Shown here: positions 1 to 12,296 of the stretch, piece by piece | Layout of the letters: the number at the start of each line of letters is the position of its first letter | Numbering within the stretch: the first letter of the stretch is position 1 | DNA from: Oikopleura dioica | Lineage: Eukaryota; Chordata; Appendicularia; Copelata; Oikopleuridae | Assembly (NCBI GenBank): GCA_907165135.1 | Contig: OU015567.1 | Coordinates: 12,343,001 to 12,407,000 of the forward strand | Length of the DNA stretch: 64,000 bases | Direction: 5' to 3' | Translations under genes and position numbers: made by a program | Notes under the pieces: generated by a model | Seen by the model: the letters and a program-made list of their open reading frames with translations, nothing else | Database searches by the model: none | Told to the model about the DNA's origin: nothing

Positions 1-1012
1 CAGCCTTTTTGGAGTGAGGAAATCATCTGTTCCACTTGATCTCTTTGTCCTTAGATTATTAAAAGAAGTTAGTATTGAATGACTCGTATTTCGTTTCCTG
101 TCTGCGAGACAGCGCTTTGAAGTTTTTATTACTATTTTTCGAGTTATAAACGGTGCTTCCCGTCGCCGGGAGCGGCGAGGAATAGAGCTACCGGGAGAAA
201 TTGATTTCGCCCCTGGCCTCAGGTGATTGGATGCTCTTTTGGCCAGCACAAGCCGTGATTGGTTCAAACGAGTTTCTCATCTCTCTTTATTCTGTCGTTG
301 AGGACAAAGGGAAAGTCATCCACTTGACCTGAGTGGGATTCATTAGCTTTATGACTCACTGTATTCAAAGTTTGAAGAGCTGGTAAACGGCTAAATAATT
401 TTCTTATGGGCCAAGGGAGAAAAAGGTTGAAAATGTTGAATTGTTACCAGTTTCTCCATCTTTGCTCTGATTATGGTTCTCTCGCACTCTGCTCTTCTTC
501 ATGAATGGCTTGTAAACTTGTTTATTTGTGACAAGAATAGTTCGTTTTTGACCTTCATAAAGGATTTACGAGCCATTGATAGTCTTTCTTCGCCCCTATT
601 CTCTTTCTCGAGCTCAAGCAACTTGAGCGATCAGGTAAAGAAAAAAAAACTCTTGAAGCATTACGCAAACTTTTTAGAACCAAAATGGATTCACAAAAGA
701 TCTGGAGCCGCAATAAGATTGCGTCGTTATTGGAATTCCAGGAATTCTGGAAAGTTCGGGGAGGACACTCTCGAAGGAAAGGGCATATTCTAGAGTTTTT
801 TCTCTTTTTGATAATAGCCAGGAATCTTGAATCAATCAAAAATTTTGACATTGGCCGTTTGATTGAGATAAAAATACGTCTGTCTGAGACCATCAAAATA
901 AGTTCACGATGTGCCGAGTCTCCGAGTCTCACCGCTTTATGATTTGTAAGCTCTTTTCGTAAATTTATATACCAATCACTTTTTACGAGCGTACAAGAAA
1001 TTTGTTTGTCAG
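1..1012. other. 5' flank, no gene recognised
   Basis: No coding exon that I can relate to the downstream SCAP gene, or to anything else, is visible here. The open frames at 473-793 (+) and 555-932 (-) overlap each other and have no recognisable domain. A full SCAP would need about 450 residues of N-terminal membrane domain before the first exon seen at 1013. None of it appears in this kilobase, so those exons lie outside the window, are separated by an unusually long intron, or are missing. Confidence 0.5.
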
Positions 1013-2911
1013 AACTTTTTCACGCCCTCAATGTAGATGTGACCCCGTTGGTCGACCTTGGGGAGAATCATATTGACCCGATTGAGGGGATGTTCCAGCC
1101 ACTGAGGATCAAGTTGTTAAAAACATGGGCCCACAAGGCAATTCTGCAGAAAATTGCGATGATTGTCTTTATAACTTGGATTGGTTATCGAGTTTTTATG
1201 GTCGATCCAAGTGAAATAAACAACGACTACGATGACAATGACCTGAGTTTGCTACACTGCCGTGGGCGTATGCTTTCCAACTCTATTCAAGAGATATTCG
1301 CGGAAAGCATCTATCCTTCCTTCCTCGAATTCGTGTTCCTTTCGATCCCAGTGGCTCCCGTCCGATCCCAATCTATCAGAAAACGAAGGATTCTCCTCGC
1401 TTGACCCAGTTTGTCTCCTGGAAACTTGCTTCGCTGATTATCGCCTTTGCAGCAGCTATTTATAAGCTTTATAAGGTGAGAAATAAAACAAATAATTCCC
1501 GTGTCATGGGAGTGACCCTGTTATTGTAACACCTGGATTGGAATTAACAAATTTTTTCTGTGAAATGATTATGACCTGATTTCAGTAGTTATTTTTAGGC
1601 GTACGAGAGGAAGATCGAAATCAACAAGTCATTTGTGGAGTATTTTGATTCCCGGAAGTCCTCGAAATCGCTCTATGAAGATGTCGCGCTGGAAAAACAT
1701 TTGGAGTTGGAATTCACCATCGATCATGTTACACAAGATGAAGAAACTGGGAACCTGCTTTTAGTTGACTCTTCCGGATCTTTGACGATTTTTGATGCTT
1801 CAAGTAACAAAATTGTCGCTCAGAAGCTGTCTCAGATTTCTTCTTATCGCGCTTCCACGACATCAGATTCGAGACATCATTTTACCGAGGACGATAATCC
1901 ATTGATATCTGACGATGAGACTGTTTGGTCTATCGGACTTCATCAAAACAACATCATTCTTGGCTTATCTTCTGGGAACGTGAAGTTTTTGCAGGTTTCA
2001 AAAGCAGAAATGCTTCTCAAGTCGACTTATCTACTCGACGAATCTGGCGTTTCATTCATAATTACGCGTGACGAGGAAAGTGCTTTCATCGCGCTTACGA
2101 TTGAAGGAACCGTACGAAAATTCTCCACTTGTCAATTTTCCGCTCACGAGGTGCAACACAGCACGCCTGGCGTCACAGTTGTCCGCACCATGTGCGAACG
2201 TATCGTTTCTGGCTCATTAGACGGCTCTGTGACTGTTCTGAACAAGGACTGCAGGACTGATCATGTCTGCAAAGGTCACAATTATCCAATCACTGCCCTG
2301 AATCTCTTCAAAAATGGAAAATCTTCAAGCGACATCACTGCCATGTCGGCGGATCAGTCTGGTCAGGTCCGAATTTGGACCTTGTTGTCGGGCCGTTGCC
2401 AATTTGTGCTTGGCAATTACTCTGGCATGATTTCAAATGTCTGGCCTTGCAGGTACGTTATCAGCTCAGTACTTCAGTACCTAACTTTACCACCAGGGAT
2501 ATCCTGATCGGAATAACACAATCAGGGCGGGTCCTAATTTGGACTCACCGCAGCGGCCACTTCAAGCAATCTTTCAAACTTGGAGAGTCTTCAAATGGCG
2601 GTGCCATTGTTCTCAATGAAAACTTACTGATTGCTGCATTCGACCAGCAAATAGGATTTATTGACCTTGATCTGAAGAACAAAAGAAGATCAATCTCGCT
2701 GCGAAATTCAGTATCAGAGAGAACAAGTTCAAAATAAGGTAACAACGAAAATGAAACGAAAAAATTCCTCTATTTTTAGGTCGACGGCTATGACTCCCTC
2801 AAAGCTGTTCTTCAGCCAGACAGGAGACAGAAAAACACTATTCTTCTCACATGGTCGAACTCTAAAAGCCTTCTCTTGCCGCCTCACGTTGACTGTACAA
2901 ATATCTCGTAA
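1013..2911 (+). CDS. SCAP: SREBP cleavage-activating protein, C-terminal half (partial)
   Basis: SCAP escorts SREBP from ER to Golgi under sterol control. The part seen runs from the loop after the sterol-sensing domain to the end. The first exon has a membrane segment with the TWIGYRVF motif followed by DP, matching the segment after the SCAP loop. After 1250, in another frame, comes PWAYAFQLY...LSFLPRIRVPF, like the SCAP lumenal segment, then a hydrophobic helix ending about 1475. The exon from 1599 to 2452 carries divergent WD repeats (SGSLTIFDA, SGQVRIWTLLSG); an exon from 2497 carries another (SGRVLIWTHRSGH), and a last exon ends at 2911. The reading frame changes near 1245 without a clean intron, and the join near 2735 is also unclear. 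YKT6 follows after 91 nt on the same strand, so the two may share an operon. Family call is firm; gene structure is partial. Confidence 0.78.
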
Positions 2912-3002
2912 AATACTACTCACTGTTACTACTTTTCGTTCCACAAGTTCTAACACAGATAATCACTTGTTGTATAAAAGCTAATTAAATTTTTCTAAAG
3001 AG

Positions 3003-3726
3003 ATGGTACGACTTTATGGAATCGTGATCGCGAAGAAAAACGGCGACAAAGTTCAAAAATTGTGCGAAGAAATTGACGTCAGTACTTTTGGCTTCTTCCA
3101 AAGAAATTCTGTTGGAGAGTTTATCAGATTCACCCATTCTATTGTTCTCGGTAACGGCCTTTTCTCCATCCTTACCTTTAATAATTTCTTTAGAAAGGAC
3201 CCCTAAATGACAGAAAGTCAGTCAAACAAGATGCATACATGGCCCATTCTTACGTCGGTCCTGATGGTCTTTCCGCCTGTTGCATCGCTGATGAAGAGTA
3301 CCCAAAAAGACCGGCTTTTGTCATGCTTGGCAAGGTAGTAGGTAAATTAGCCCTCATTTGTTTCTTTTTATAACGGCATTCTTTCTCGAACAGAGGACTT
3401 CGCCGCAGCGCATCCAAATTGGAGCAGCATCAATTCAGTCGAGTTCGGATTGAAGGACATTCTTACAAGATGGCAAGATCCTAAATCCGCTGATTCCATC
3501 ATGAAAGTGCAGAACGAGCTCGATGAGACAAAGCAAATCGTCTCCGAAACGCTCGAAAAGATTCTCGATCGTGGCCAGAAGCTTGACGATCTTGTCAGGT
3601 AATAATCAACTATAGGTATCATTTATAAAAAATTATTTTAGCCGCAGTAACGAACTCTCAGAGCAGTCAAAAGCATTCTACAAAACCGCCAAGAAGACCA
3701 ACTCATGGTGCTGCTCAATCATGTGA
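3003..3726 (+). CDS. YKT6: Synaptobrevin homologue YKT6 (R-SNARE)
   Basis: YKT6 is a lipidated R-SNARE acting in ER-Golgi, endosomal and autophagosome fusion. Exons 3003-3150, 3198-3341, 3394-3598 and 3642-3726 give 193 residues, close to the usual 198. The longin domain comes first (MVRLYGIVIAKK, then DVSTFGFFQRNSVGEF), followed by the SNARE helix (MKVQNELDETKQIVSETLEK...GQKLDDLV). The end is WCCSIM, giving the two cysteines of the CCAIM-type box used for palmitoylation and farnesylation. The second intron acceptor is taken as AAAG before 3198, because the nearer TAG at 3193 would bring a stop into frame. The ATG lies two bases after a T-rich AAG, and SCAP ends 91 nt upstream, consistent with a trans-spliced downstream operon gene. 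Confidence 0.93.
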
Positions 3727-3801
3727 TCTTTCTTCTTTCAATATAATTTCAACCTATTTTCCTTTTTTTTTCTTCAGGTTCAAAGTTTGTTCCATTCTGT
3801 T

Positions 3802-4734
3802 CCTCTTTCCTAGGTTCAACAAAATCGCCCGAAACCAAGATCGGGTTTTATCGGGTTTTTAGGAGGTCGGGTTTTGTTGGATCGGGTTTTGTTGGATTTT
3901 ATCGGGTTTTTGTCGGGTCCGAAATCGGGTTTTTATCGGGTTTTTGTCGGATTTTGTCGGGTTTCCTACAAGCAAAAATTAAAAATCAAGTCAAAAGAAG
4001 GTCAATAACTTATCTTGAGCAGATTTTTTCAACAATTTTCGAGGATCATTAATAATATTATTTAGAATGTGCATTTTCCCATTGTGCATCTCCTTATACA
4101 ATAAAAACGCCTCGTCTAAAACCGTATTATTAGTAATACGGTAGAATATAGAATAAATAATCCAAACCCTATTTATGTGTTTAGAAAGCTTGGACCTTGC
4201 TGAGTTACAGTTTAGGGGGTTAGGCCTTGCCGAGGTCACATGGCTTTAAATAACCCATGGGGTTGAAAATAGTGGGAGTTAACCTAAAAGACTGTTCTGC
4301 TAAGGCCTTCAAGCTCAGGCGTTCTCTGAAATTCTGCCCTCGAAATGGATCGCTGATTGCCAGGGACCTCGCTGAATTTCATTCTCTCAATCGCCAGAAG
4401 ATTATCTTTGGTAAGATTAATGTAAATGTCCTCTAGAGCTCGTTCTATGCCTTTCCCCGGTTTTGGAGGCAGTTCTCATCTATTTCGAGTGCTTTTAGAG
4501 TAAAAAAGGGCAAGGGAGGCTATTTAGACGGACTGTGATTGGCTGAAAAGGCAAGAAAAACCCGACGAAATTCCGACAAAATCCGACAAAAACCCGATCC
4601 TACGTCGGGTTTTTGAAATTTTCAGGATCGGGTTTTGTAGGGTGAAAAAAAACCCGACAAAACCCGATAAATATCCGATCCGATATCGGGTTTTCCGGGC
4701 ATCGGATTTCGATTTGTTGAACCTAGCCTCTTTC
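3802..4734. mobile_element. Foldback, hAT-like non-autonomous transposon with 8-bp target duplication
   Basis: The element spans 3810-4726 (917 bp). Its ends are inverted copies starting CTAGGTTCAACAAA and ending TTTGTTGAACCTAG. It is flanked by the direct repeat CCTCTTTC at 3802-3809 and 4727-4734, a perfect 8-bp target duplication. Inside each end is an array of short TCGGGTTTT/TTGTCGG-type repeats, at 3825-3965 in one orientation and at 4555-4700 in the other, so the arms can fold back on each other. The middle (about 3970-4550) has no transposase-like frame; the 82-codon minus frame at 3991-4239 resembles nothing known. An 8-bp duplication is typical of hAT elements; the subterminal arrays recall foldback elements. 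Confidence 0.85.
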
Positions 4735-5076
4735 CAACTCATTATTGAAACAACATCAACAACCATATCAACATATCGAGAATCTTTCCACTCCTTTTTC
4801 CACCATTCATTGGTCCACAAACTTTAATATTCATATAAAAATGCATATATATCAATTGTGAAACATACCACACTTTCGCTTTTATAACAACTCTACTTGT
4901 CCTGTTTTTTTTGACAAAAAGCTACAGTAACTCCTTGTGTCATATATTCAAGTCAACATATGCCGGTATTTTTTCTGCTACTCCTCTATTTTTCAAATTG
5001 TTAGTTTACTACTACTGATACAAATACAGCTCTGGAATTATATGCATTCACGTCTTGACCGTTTTATTCTCTAAGA
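4735..5076. other. Intergenic and upstream region of the ZNF330 operon
   Basis: AT-rich sequence with no coding frame. A short T-rich tract ending in TAAG at 5075 lies just before the ZNF330 start codon and would serve as trans-splice acceptor. No clear TATA element was chosen. Confidence 0.4.
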
Positions 5077-6238
<1,162 letters not shown>

Positions 6239-6344
6239 CAATCTCTTCTTACTGTTTAACTACAGCAATACCGCCTGTTCCAGAATGTCACTCAATATAA
6301 AATCTTGAATTTATATCAGCGATGTTTTCTCTTCAGAAGGTTGT

Positions 6345-6951
6345 ATGCCAAGATCTCGGAGAGATCGAGAACGCCTTGACGAGCAAGATTCGTATTCGTT
6401 CGACCCTTTCGAGTCTTCCGGAAGTTCTGCCCCGAATGGTGTGCAGCTTAACCCTGATGGAACTCCATGTCGTGCTTGTAGTTCAGTTCAAGATGTGAAA
6501 GCACGGCTTGGAGATGCTTTTGGGGTTGGTGATTCCAGCGTCAGAAATGACTGCGCCCCAGATGTCAATCAAATTGGAAATGCTGGCTGGGTAAGTTTTG
6601 AAAACTTAGCTTTCTACCAATTTTACCTTCCAAATATTTTTTCAGACAATTCTCCACACAATGGCAGCATATTATCCTGATAAACCATCACCTGAGAAGA
6701 AAGCCGCTGTTTTAAACTTCTACGATTCTTTCTCAAAGCTCTATCCTTGCTCTCATTGCGCAGAAGACCTTCGCCAGGACCTCAAAGAATTCAAAGTCAG
6801 GAACGAATCTCGTGCGAGTTTGAGTATTTGGACCTGCGAAATGCATAATCGAGTGAATGAGAAGCTGGGAAAGGAGACTTACAAGTGTGATCTTGATTGG
6901 CTTGATCAGAGATGGCGAGATGGCTGGAAAGACGGCTCATGTGATTTATAA
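6345..6951 (+). CDS. GFER: FAD-linked sulfhydryl oxidase ALR (Erv1 family)
   Basis: The Erv1/ALR oxidase reoxidises MIA40 in the mitochondrial intermembrane space and passes electrons to cytochrome c. Exons 6345-6590 and 6646-6951 give 183 residues, with the phase-0 intron between GW and TILHTMAAYYPDKP. The family features are all present: TPCRAC near the N-terminal region, the FAD-contacting W-TILHTMAAYYPD helix, the redox pair in YPCSHCAEDLR, the HNRVNEKLGK motif and the closing WRDGWKDGSCDL. Start: the ATG lies seven bases after a CTTCAG acceptor, fitting spliced-leader addition. It sits between ZNF330 (107 nt) and SDHD (76 nt). Confidence 0.95.
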
Positions 6952-7026
6952 ATGGCTACTGCAAAAATGATTTTCTAATTTTAATAGATATCTTACGATA
7001 GATTTTTGACAATGCTTTCTTTAGAA

Positions 7027-7619
7027 ATGCTCGCGCTTAGAAGTACCCGAACCCTTACCACTCGGCTCGCCACGCCAGGTAATGATCAGGCTTCAATTAT
7101 GTTATCCTAAATCTATTCTAGTGCTGAGCCGAAAGCTTTCTGCGAAGGCCGAGATCCCCGAGACCAACATGTTTTGGCTCCGCCACCAGATCAAAGCCAA
7201 GGATGGTTTCCACAAGCACGTCAACTTTGTGAGTCTTTATATTTTGATTGCAGCCATTAGAATGGATTTTAGGAGCGAATCGTCGCCATGGTCGCTCTTG
7301 GCTCCATGGGCGCTGCTGTCATCTCCCCTGGCAACTTCCTTGTCGACCAGACATTGGCTCTCACCTGGATCGCCCACTCCTACTGGGGCGTTGAAGCTAT
7401 GATCATGGATTACATTCCCCTTCTTCTCCCTGTTTTCTTCGCCAACGTAAGCCGCTTTCTTTTGCGAATGTGCCTAGTCTCCAAATAAAATTTTAGGTCG
7501 CCAAATGGCTTTGGGTTGGATTCTGCCTCATCATGGCTGTTGCCTTCACCAACTTGAACCTCAAGGTTGGCGAGAAGCAGGGCTGTGGCCACATCATCCG
7601 GGAATTCTTCCTTATGTAA
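7027..7619 (+). CDS. SDHD: Succinate dehydrogenase cytochrome b small subunit
   Basis: SDHD (CybS) is one of the two inner-membrane anchors of respiratory complex II and helps bind ubiquinone and heme. Exons 7027-7078, 7122-7228, 7273-7446 and 7497-7619 give 151 residues. An arginine/threonine-rich mitochondrial presequence is followed by FERIVAMVALGSMGAA (first helix), LALTWIAHSYWGVEAMIMDY (second helix, with the conserved H and DY) and a third helix FCLIMAVAF. I chose ATG 7027 because CTTTCTTTAG ends at 7024, a good trans-splice site that would remove the in-frame ATG at 7012. GFER is 76 nt upstream. Confidence 0.88.
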
Positions 7620-7750
7620 AAAGCGCTCTTTTTATAAAGAATAGCACCTTTCTGTCCTGTTTCGCTATTGAGAACACTATTTATTAAGACTATGAGCGCA
7701 TAAGATCCTACAAGTTCAAGACCTCCTGTTAGATCATTTCTTCGTTAAGA

Positions 7751-9031
7751 ATGAGTGACTTCGACGATTCCTACGAGTCTTCCATCTTCTCTGATGCTTC
7801 AAGCTCGTCCATCGATGACATGATCTTTTCTGATGAGCCGCCAAGTGATGATTCGTTGGACGATTCCGTTGGAGATCTTGAGGAGAGTCGTCTCGAAGAA
7901 GATTCGGAGAAACGTAATTGGACTTTATTTTCTACCTTTTAAGTTGATTTTAGAAGAAGATGAGAATTCCAACTCAATCTCGCTTCCAAAACCAGTGCCG
8001 GAGATTCCGATGACTGGATATCTTGATGAATCGATCCATGACCCTAGCTCGGAAGATATAATTGACAGTCAACGAAGTAGGGTTAATAAGTATTTCCAAA
8101 TCAAAAGCCTTCTCTTTCAGAGCTGGAGAATAAGTATGAAATCCTCGACTTTTCTCTCTCGGGCCTCGAGGTTTCTGATGAACGAAAGAAGTATTACGAG
8201 AAGGAAGAAAATGAAATGAGTTTTGTCGCAGGCAAGAAAGAGTACGAGCCTCCGCTTCTTTCTCTCGCTAACCTCGATATGGACAGCTATAGGAAATGCG
8301 CTGATGTGTTGAGGCCCCATCCACATCTTAGGAGAGGTAATCTCTTGATAGATTTTACCCATATAGAGTTTTTCTAGCGTTTCTCGAACCAAGAATGGTC
8401 CAAAGTCAAAAGGTCAGCATCAAAGTCGATCCTCCTTTGACTCCGCTGAAGTCAATTCTTCGATCACGAACTGGATCGGACAATATGGAAGATCATATCG
8501 AGTATATAAAGCGTCGATCAGAGCTACGATCAGGTTCCAAACCGAACAAAACTGAAGAAAACATTAGGAGGATGGAGCAAGACTTGACTGCTGAAAGACC
8601 AGAGCATACCGAGTACAGAAGTGCTCAAAGTGTAAAGGAAGAATACATCGCGCGAGCAGAATCAAAAGAGGAAAATTCATCAAAACCTCGATTCAGCCCG
8701 AGAGACCGGATTTATGACAGTCTCTCTGAGTCAACCAAAGCGCGATTGGAAAAGCTAAAGCAAGAACGAAAGAAAAAGAATGCAGAAATAAACGGAAATG
8801 ATGCTGCTCCATCTCCACCAAAGCCAAAGTTCAACTACGCCAAGCTGGAGATGATCAAAAACCGCTTCGAAGGTAATTCTTCTAAAAATCGCATTTTTAC
8901 AGCATTTTCAAGAGCAACAAAAGAAGAAAGCGGGAAATTCATTCGAAATGACAATGATGCAAGAAGAGCGGGAAGAGCAAAAGCGTCGCCACCGCGAAAC
9001 CCTCAAGAAATTCGAGCGAATGTCGACCTAA
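7751..9031 (+). CDS. Uncharacterised acidic/basic 371-aa protein
   Basis: I do not recognise this protein. Exons 7751-7913, 7954-8076, 8121-8336, 8378-8872 and 8913-9031 join with agreeing phases to 371 residues. The first 60 residues are almost only S, D and E (for example SDASSSSIDDMIFSDEPP). The middle contains LRPHPHLRRAFLEPRM and PPLTPLKSILRSRTGS. From about residue 260 it is strongly charged (KARLEKLKQERKKKNAEI) and probably helical or coiled. The last exon is taken in the frame ending ERMST because that keeps a 40-nt GT-AG intron and charged helical composition; reading through without the intron ends instead at 9042. It lies 132 nt after SDHD and 141 nt before SBDS, with a TTAAG acceptor at the ATG, so it is a likely operon member. 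Confidence 0.72.
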
Positions 9032-9171
9032 ATCCCAGATAGAAAATCTTCCTCACTGACACTTATTTAAGCTAAATGAACTGCCTCATTTATCTTCACA
9101 CTGCAGTTTTCACTTCACCTGCCAAACACATATTAAAAAAAGCTCCGACTGGATTCTTTTTTATTCAGAAA

Positions 9172-10014
9172 ATGCCTGTAATCAAGGCTCCAACAAATCA
9201 AAAGCGTCACACTAATGTGGCGGTAGTCCGGCTCAAGACTCACGGAAAGCGATTCGAACTTGCGTGTTACAAAAATAAGGTGCAATCATGGAGGGATGGA
9301 ACGGAGAAAGATCTTGGTGAGGTGTTGCAATCGGATAGAATCTTTACAAATGTCGGCAAAGGAGAATTCGCTAATTCGAAAGACTTGGACAAGGTAAGAA
9401 ATATTTCCTTGTGAATTTCAATAAAAGTTGAAGGCATTTGGAACGAAAAATGAAAAAGACATCGCAATTAAAATCCTGGCAAAAGGCGACCTGCAGGTTT
9501 CTGATAAAGAACGAGAAGTAGCAAATGAATCGCTCTTCTCTGAAATCGCGGAGAAGGTTTCTGAAATGTCCATCAATCCTCAAACGGAACGAAAGTATCC
9601 ACCGACGATTATACAGAAGGCGATGAAGGAGACGATTCATTATTCCTTGCAGACGAAGAAGAACGCGAAAGTACAAGCAATCGATGTCATCAAGCAGCTG
9701 AAAGCCAAGGACTTTCCGATTGATCGTTGCAAAAGCCAAGTGAAAGCTACAATTCCAACTGAATTTTCTGACGTCGCCGATAAGATCCGAAAGCTTGCCA
9801 GGTAAGCTTCAAAAATTAATTCGCATCTGATCATCTTTCTAGCAAAATACTTGACGAAAAAGAAGCGGATGATCAGATCCTGCTCAACATTATGATCATG
9901 CCGCACCAACTGAAAGAGATTCAACAGATCTTCACGAAAGAAACATCGGGTAAAGCTTCCGTGGAATTGATATCGCTGAATAAACAAAAGTCCTCTGATG
10001 AACAGCTCATTTAA
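9172..10014 (+). CDS. SBDS: Ribosome maturation protein SBDS
   Basis: SBDS works with EFL1 to release eIF6 from late 60S subunits. Exons 9172-9393, 9434-9801 and 9843-10014 give 253 residues, versus 250 in human. The FYSH domain starts with [20 protein letters not shown] and contains [20 protein letters not shown]. The central domain has [12 protein letters not shown] and the C-terminal domain follows ([19 protein letters not shown]). The start ATG lies just after TTTTTTATTCAG. Exon 3 and about 1.2 kb beyond it are repeated at 11641-13019, but only this copy has exons 1 and 2. Last member of the probable ZNF330-GFER-SDHD-unknown-SBDS operon. Confidence 0.95.
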
Positions 10015-10490
10015 TAAAAGTTCATTCAACTGGAAAATATAAAAAGGAACCATTGAACTCCATTTTCTGGTTGTTTTTACCTTGGTTTTTTGATTGTTTT
10101 GGAGTAAAATAGCATGGCAGGCAGCTAATAAATTCGTTTCTTATCGTCAACTCTTAGAAGGATAATAATCGGATAATAGCAAATTGAAGGATAGCTTGGA
10201 AGGTGGAGACAGAAGGTTTGCGCTAACAAAAATACAGAAAGTTACTTCCGCTTGCAATAATGTTGTTGGATAAAGTAAAACTGAGCTCAAAATCGTGACA
10301 AAATTATTTCGTAAAAGCAAATATAAGCGTTTGTTTGCCAATCAATGGGAAATTGTCAGAATTCAGAACTGAGAGAATCGATAGTCGAAGCGGACGGGGT
10401 GCAAGATATGGATCATCATAGCTAGGGATTAAACGCGTTTATAGGAAGACTCAGTGATTTGATTAAAGTGAAAATTCCACGCTAAGAATT
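10015..10490. other. SBDS 3' region and amine oxidase upstream, inside the repeat
   Basis: AT-rich spacer with no convincing exon. A possible short first exon of the amine oxidase begins at ATG 10346 (MGNCQNSEL...), but I could not join it in phase to the Rossmann exon. The same sequence recurs about 12150-12297. Confidence 0.35.
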
Positions 10491-11069
10491 ATTATCATCG
10501 GTGGAGGAATAGCGGGAATCGGCTGCGCGAGTGTTTTATCCAAAAATGGTGTCAACAATTATCGAGTTCTCGAATACTCGAACAGAATTGGTGGGAGATT
10601 GCGGCCTTTTCAACTCACCCCCGAAATATCTGTCAATCTTGGAGCAAATTGGATCATGGGCGAGCGGAATCCACTGCTAAAGATTTTGAAAGACAGTGGA
10701 AATTCTGAGACTCTTCTGGACCCTGAATACTTCAGCGAAGAAAAGAAGGTTATTGTTTTGGACGAAAAATATGAAAATATTACGGAGAAGATGGAAGACT
10801 ACCATAAACAATTTTTAAACGACTGGCACGAAATGACGGAGTATTTTCAACAGACGGAGGAGTTAATTTCAATCGAGGAATTCATGAAACGAACGGACTC
10901 TTCGCCCGAGAAAATTCCACGAGATATCTACGAGGCGCTCCACTATATCCACGGGTACTCGCAAATCTGTGCCAGCGAGCCTGCGTCGTGTTCCATCGGA
11001 GATGCCGACGAGAAACAGATGGAAGACAGATTTGGAGAAACACCAATAGTTCTGGGTTCATCCACTTAG
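10491..11069 (+). pseudogene. Flavin amine oxidase, 5' part (upstream duplicate, lacks its 3' exons)
   Basis: This exon encodes the FAD-binding start of an amine oxidase of the polyamine/L-amino acid oxidase type. IIIIGGGIAGIGCASVL is the Rossmann dinucleotide motif, LEYSNRIGGRLR follows as in the family, and VNLGANWIMGERNPL is the substrate-domain entry. The frame stays open to the stop at 11069. The 3' exons needed for a working enzyme (substrate domain and the GEAFDGSNAGYAHGA FAD motif) are found only after the second copy, at 13025-14092. Directly downstream of this copy is the inserted KNTC1-like fragment. It may be a truncated duplicate, or the real 5' end if the duplication is an assembly artefact. 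Confidence 0.7.
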
Positions 11070-11212
11070 TGCATGAACTCTGATCGAATTAAAATTAACT
11101 CGCCTGAGTCTTCACTTCTGAGACAAAAGTTCTGTCAAGTGAAACCTCAAGTTGAAGTACTTATTCTCAGATTTATAACCCATAGAAAGCAACGTCCAAC
11201 ATAAGTGCGTGC

Positions 11213-11640
11213 GAGAAGAAGCGACTAGAAAAGCATCCAAAGAATGTGCAAAAATGTGACTTTTACCTTGATTTCATCAAATTTATTATCCCTAAAGAGC
11301 ATTTGCACAAGGGGATCAATGAAGCCCTGGATAATCGCTTCGTTCTAAAAGAAAATATGATTCAACTGAATCTCCCTTCCCACTTTACCTTTATCCAACG
11401 ATACTCATCCATCGTCAATTTGCGAAGATTCTCTGGCGTAGCCGTCCAAAGCAGCATTTGGGAAACTTCGCAGTGCGAGAGTAGAAGCCGATTTCTCTTG
11501 ACAACTGAGCTCACAAGCTTCTTCCAGGTGACGGCTTTGACGATTCGGTCGAATATTTCTCGCTGATCAAACGTAGCCGCGCGTGGAATGATCTGGAGAG
11601 CTTCAACTTCGTTGTCCTTGCTGATGAGCTTGAAGGCGAT
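11213..11640 (-). pseudogene. Displaced copy of KNTC1-like exons
   Basis: These 428 bp match 15712-16139 base for base as far as I can follow, in the same orientation. They contain on the minus strand part of a long exon of the KNTC1-like gene (KLISKDNEVEALQIIPRAAT onwards), the short exon beginning NEAIIQGFIDPL and the start of the next exon. They lack start, stop and the rest of the gene, and sit between two copies of the SBDS/amine oxidase block. Confidence 0.85.
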
Positions 11641-11648
11641 CTTTCTAG

Positions 11649-11820
11649 CAAAATACTTGACGAAAAAGAAGCGGATGATCAGATCCTGCTCAACATTATG
11701 ATCATGCCGCACCAACTGAAAGAGATTCAACAGATCTTCACGAAAGAAACATCGGGTAAAGCTTCCGTGGAATTGATATCGCTGAATAAACAAAAGTCCT
11801 CTGATGAACAGCTCATTTAA
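11649..11820 (+). pseudogene. Orphan copy of SBDS exon 3
   Basis: Identical to SBDS exon 3 (9843-10014), including the TTTCTAG acceptor before it and the stop codon. No SBDS exons 1-2 precede it; instead the KNTC1-like fragment abuts the acceptor. It cannot make SBDS by itself. Confidence 0.88.
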
Positions 11821-12296
11821 TAAAAGTTCATTCAACTGGAAAATATAAAAAAGGAACCATTGAACTCCATTTTCTGGTTGTTTTTACCTTGGTTTTTTGA
11901 TTGTTTTGGAGTAAAATAGCATGGCAGGCAGCTAATAAATTCGTTTCTTATCGTCAACTCTTAGAAGGATAATAATCGGATAATAGCAAATTGAAGGATA
12001 GCTTGGAAGGTGGAGACAGAAGGTTTGCGCTAACAAAAATACAGAAAGTTACTTCCGCTTGCAATAATGTTGTTGGATAAAGTAAAACTGAGCTCAAAAT
12101 CGTGACAAAATTATTTCGTAAAAGCAAATATAAGCGTTTGTTTGCCAATCAATGGGAAATTGTCAGAATTCAGAACTGAGAGAATCGATAGTCGAAGCGG
12201 ACGGGGTGCAAGATATGGATCATCATAGCTAGGGATTAAACGCGTTTATAGGAAGACTCAGTGATTTGATTAAAGTGAAAATTCCACGCTAAGAAT

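Noticed and set aside
473-942. Overlapping open frames on both strands upstream of SCAP
   Set aside because: They overlap in antisense, have no domain, and no splice signals link them to SCAP.
3991-4239. 82-codon minus frame inside the foldback element as a transposase remnant
   Set aside because: No hAT or other transposase motif is visible.
10147-10341. 64-codon minus frame repeated at 11954-12148
   Set aside because: It recurs only because the region is duplicated; no homology or gene signals.
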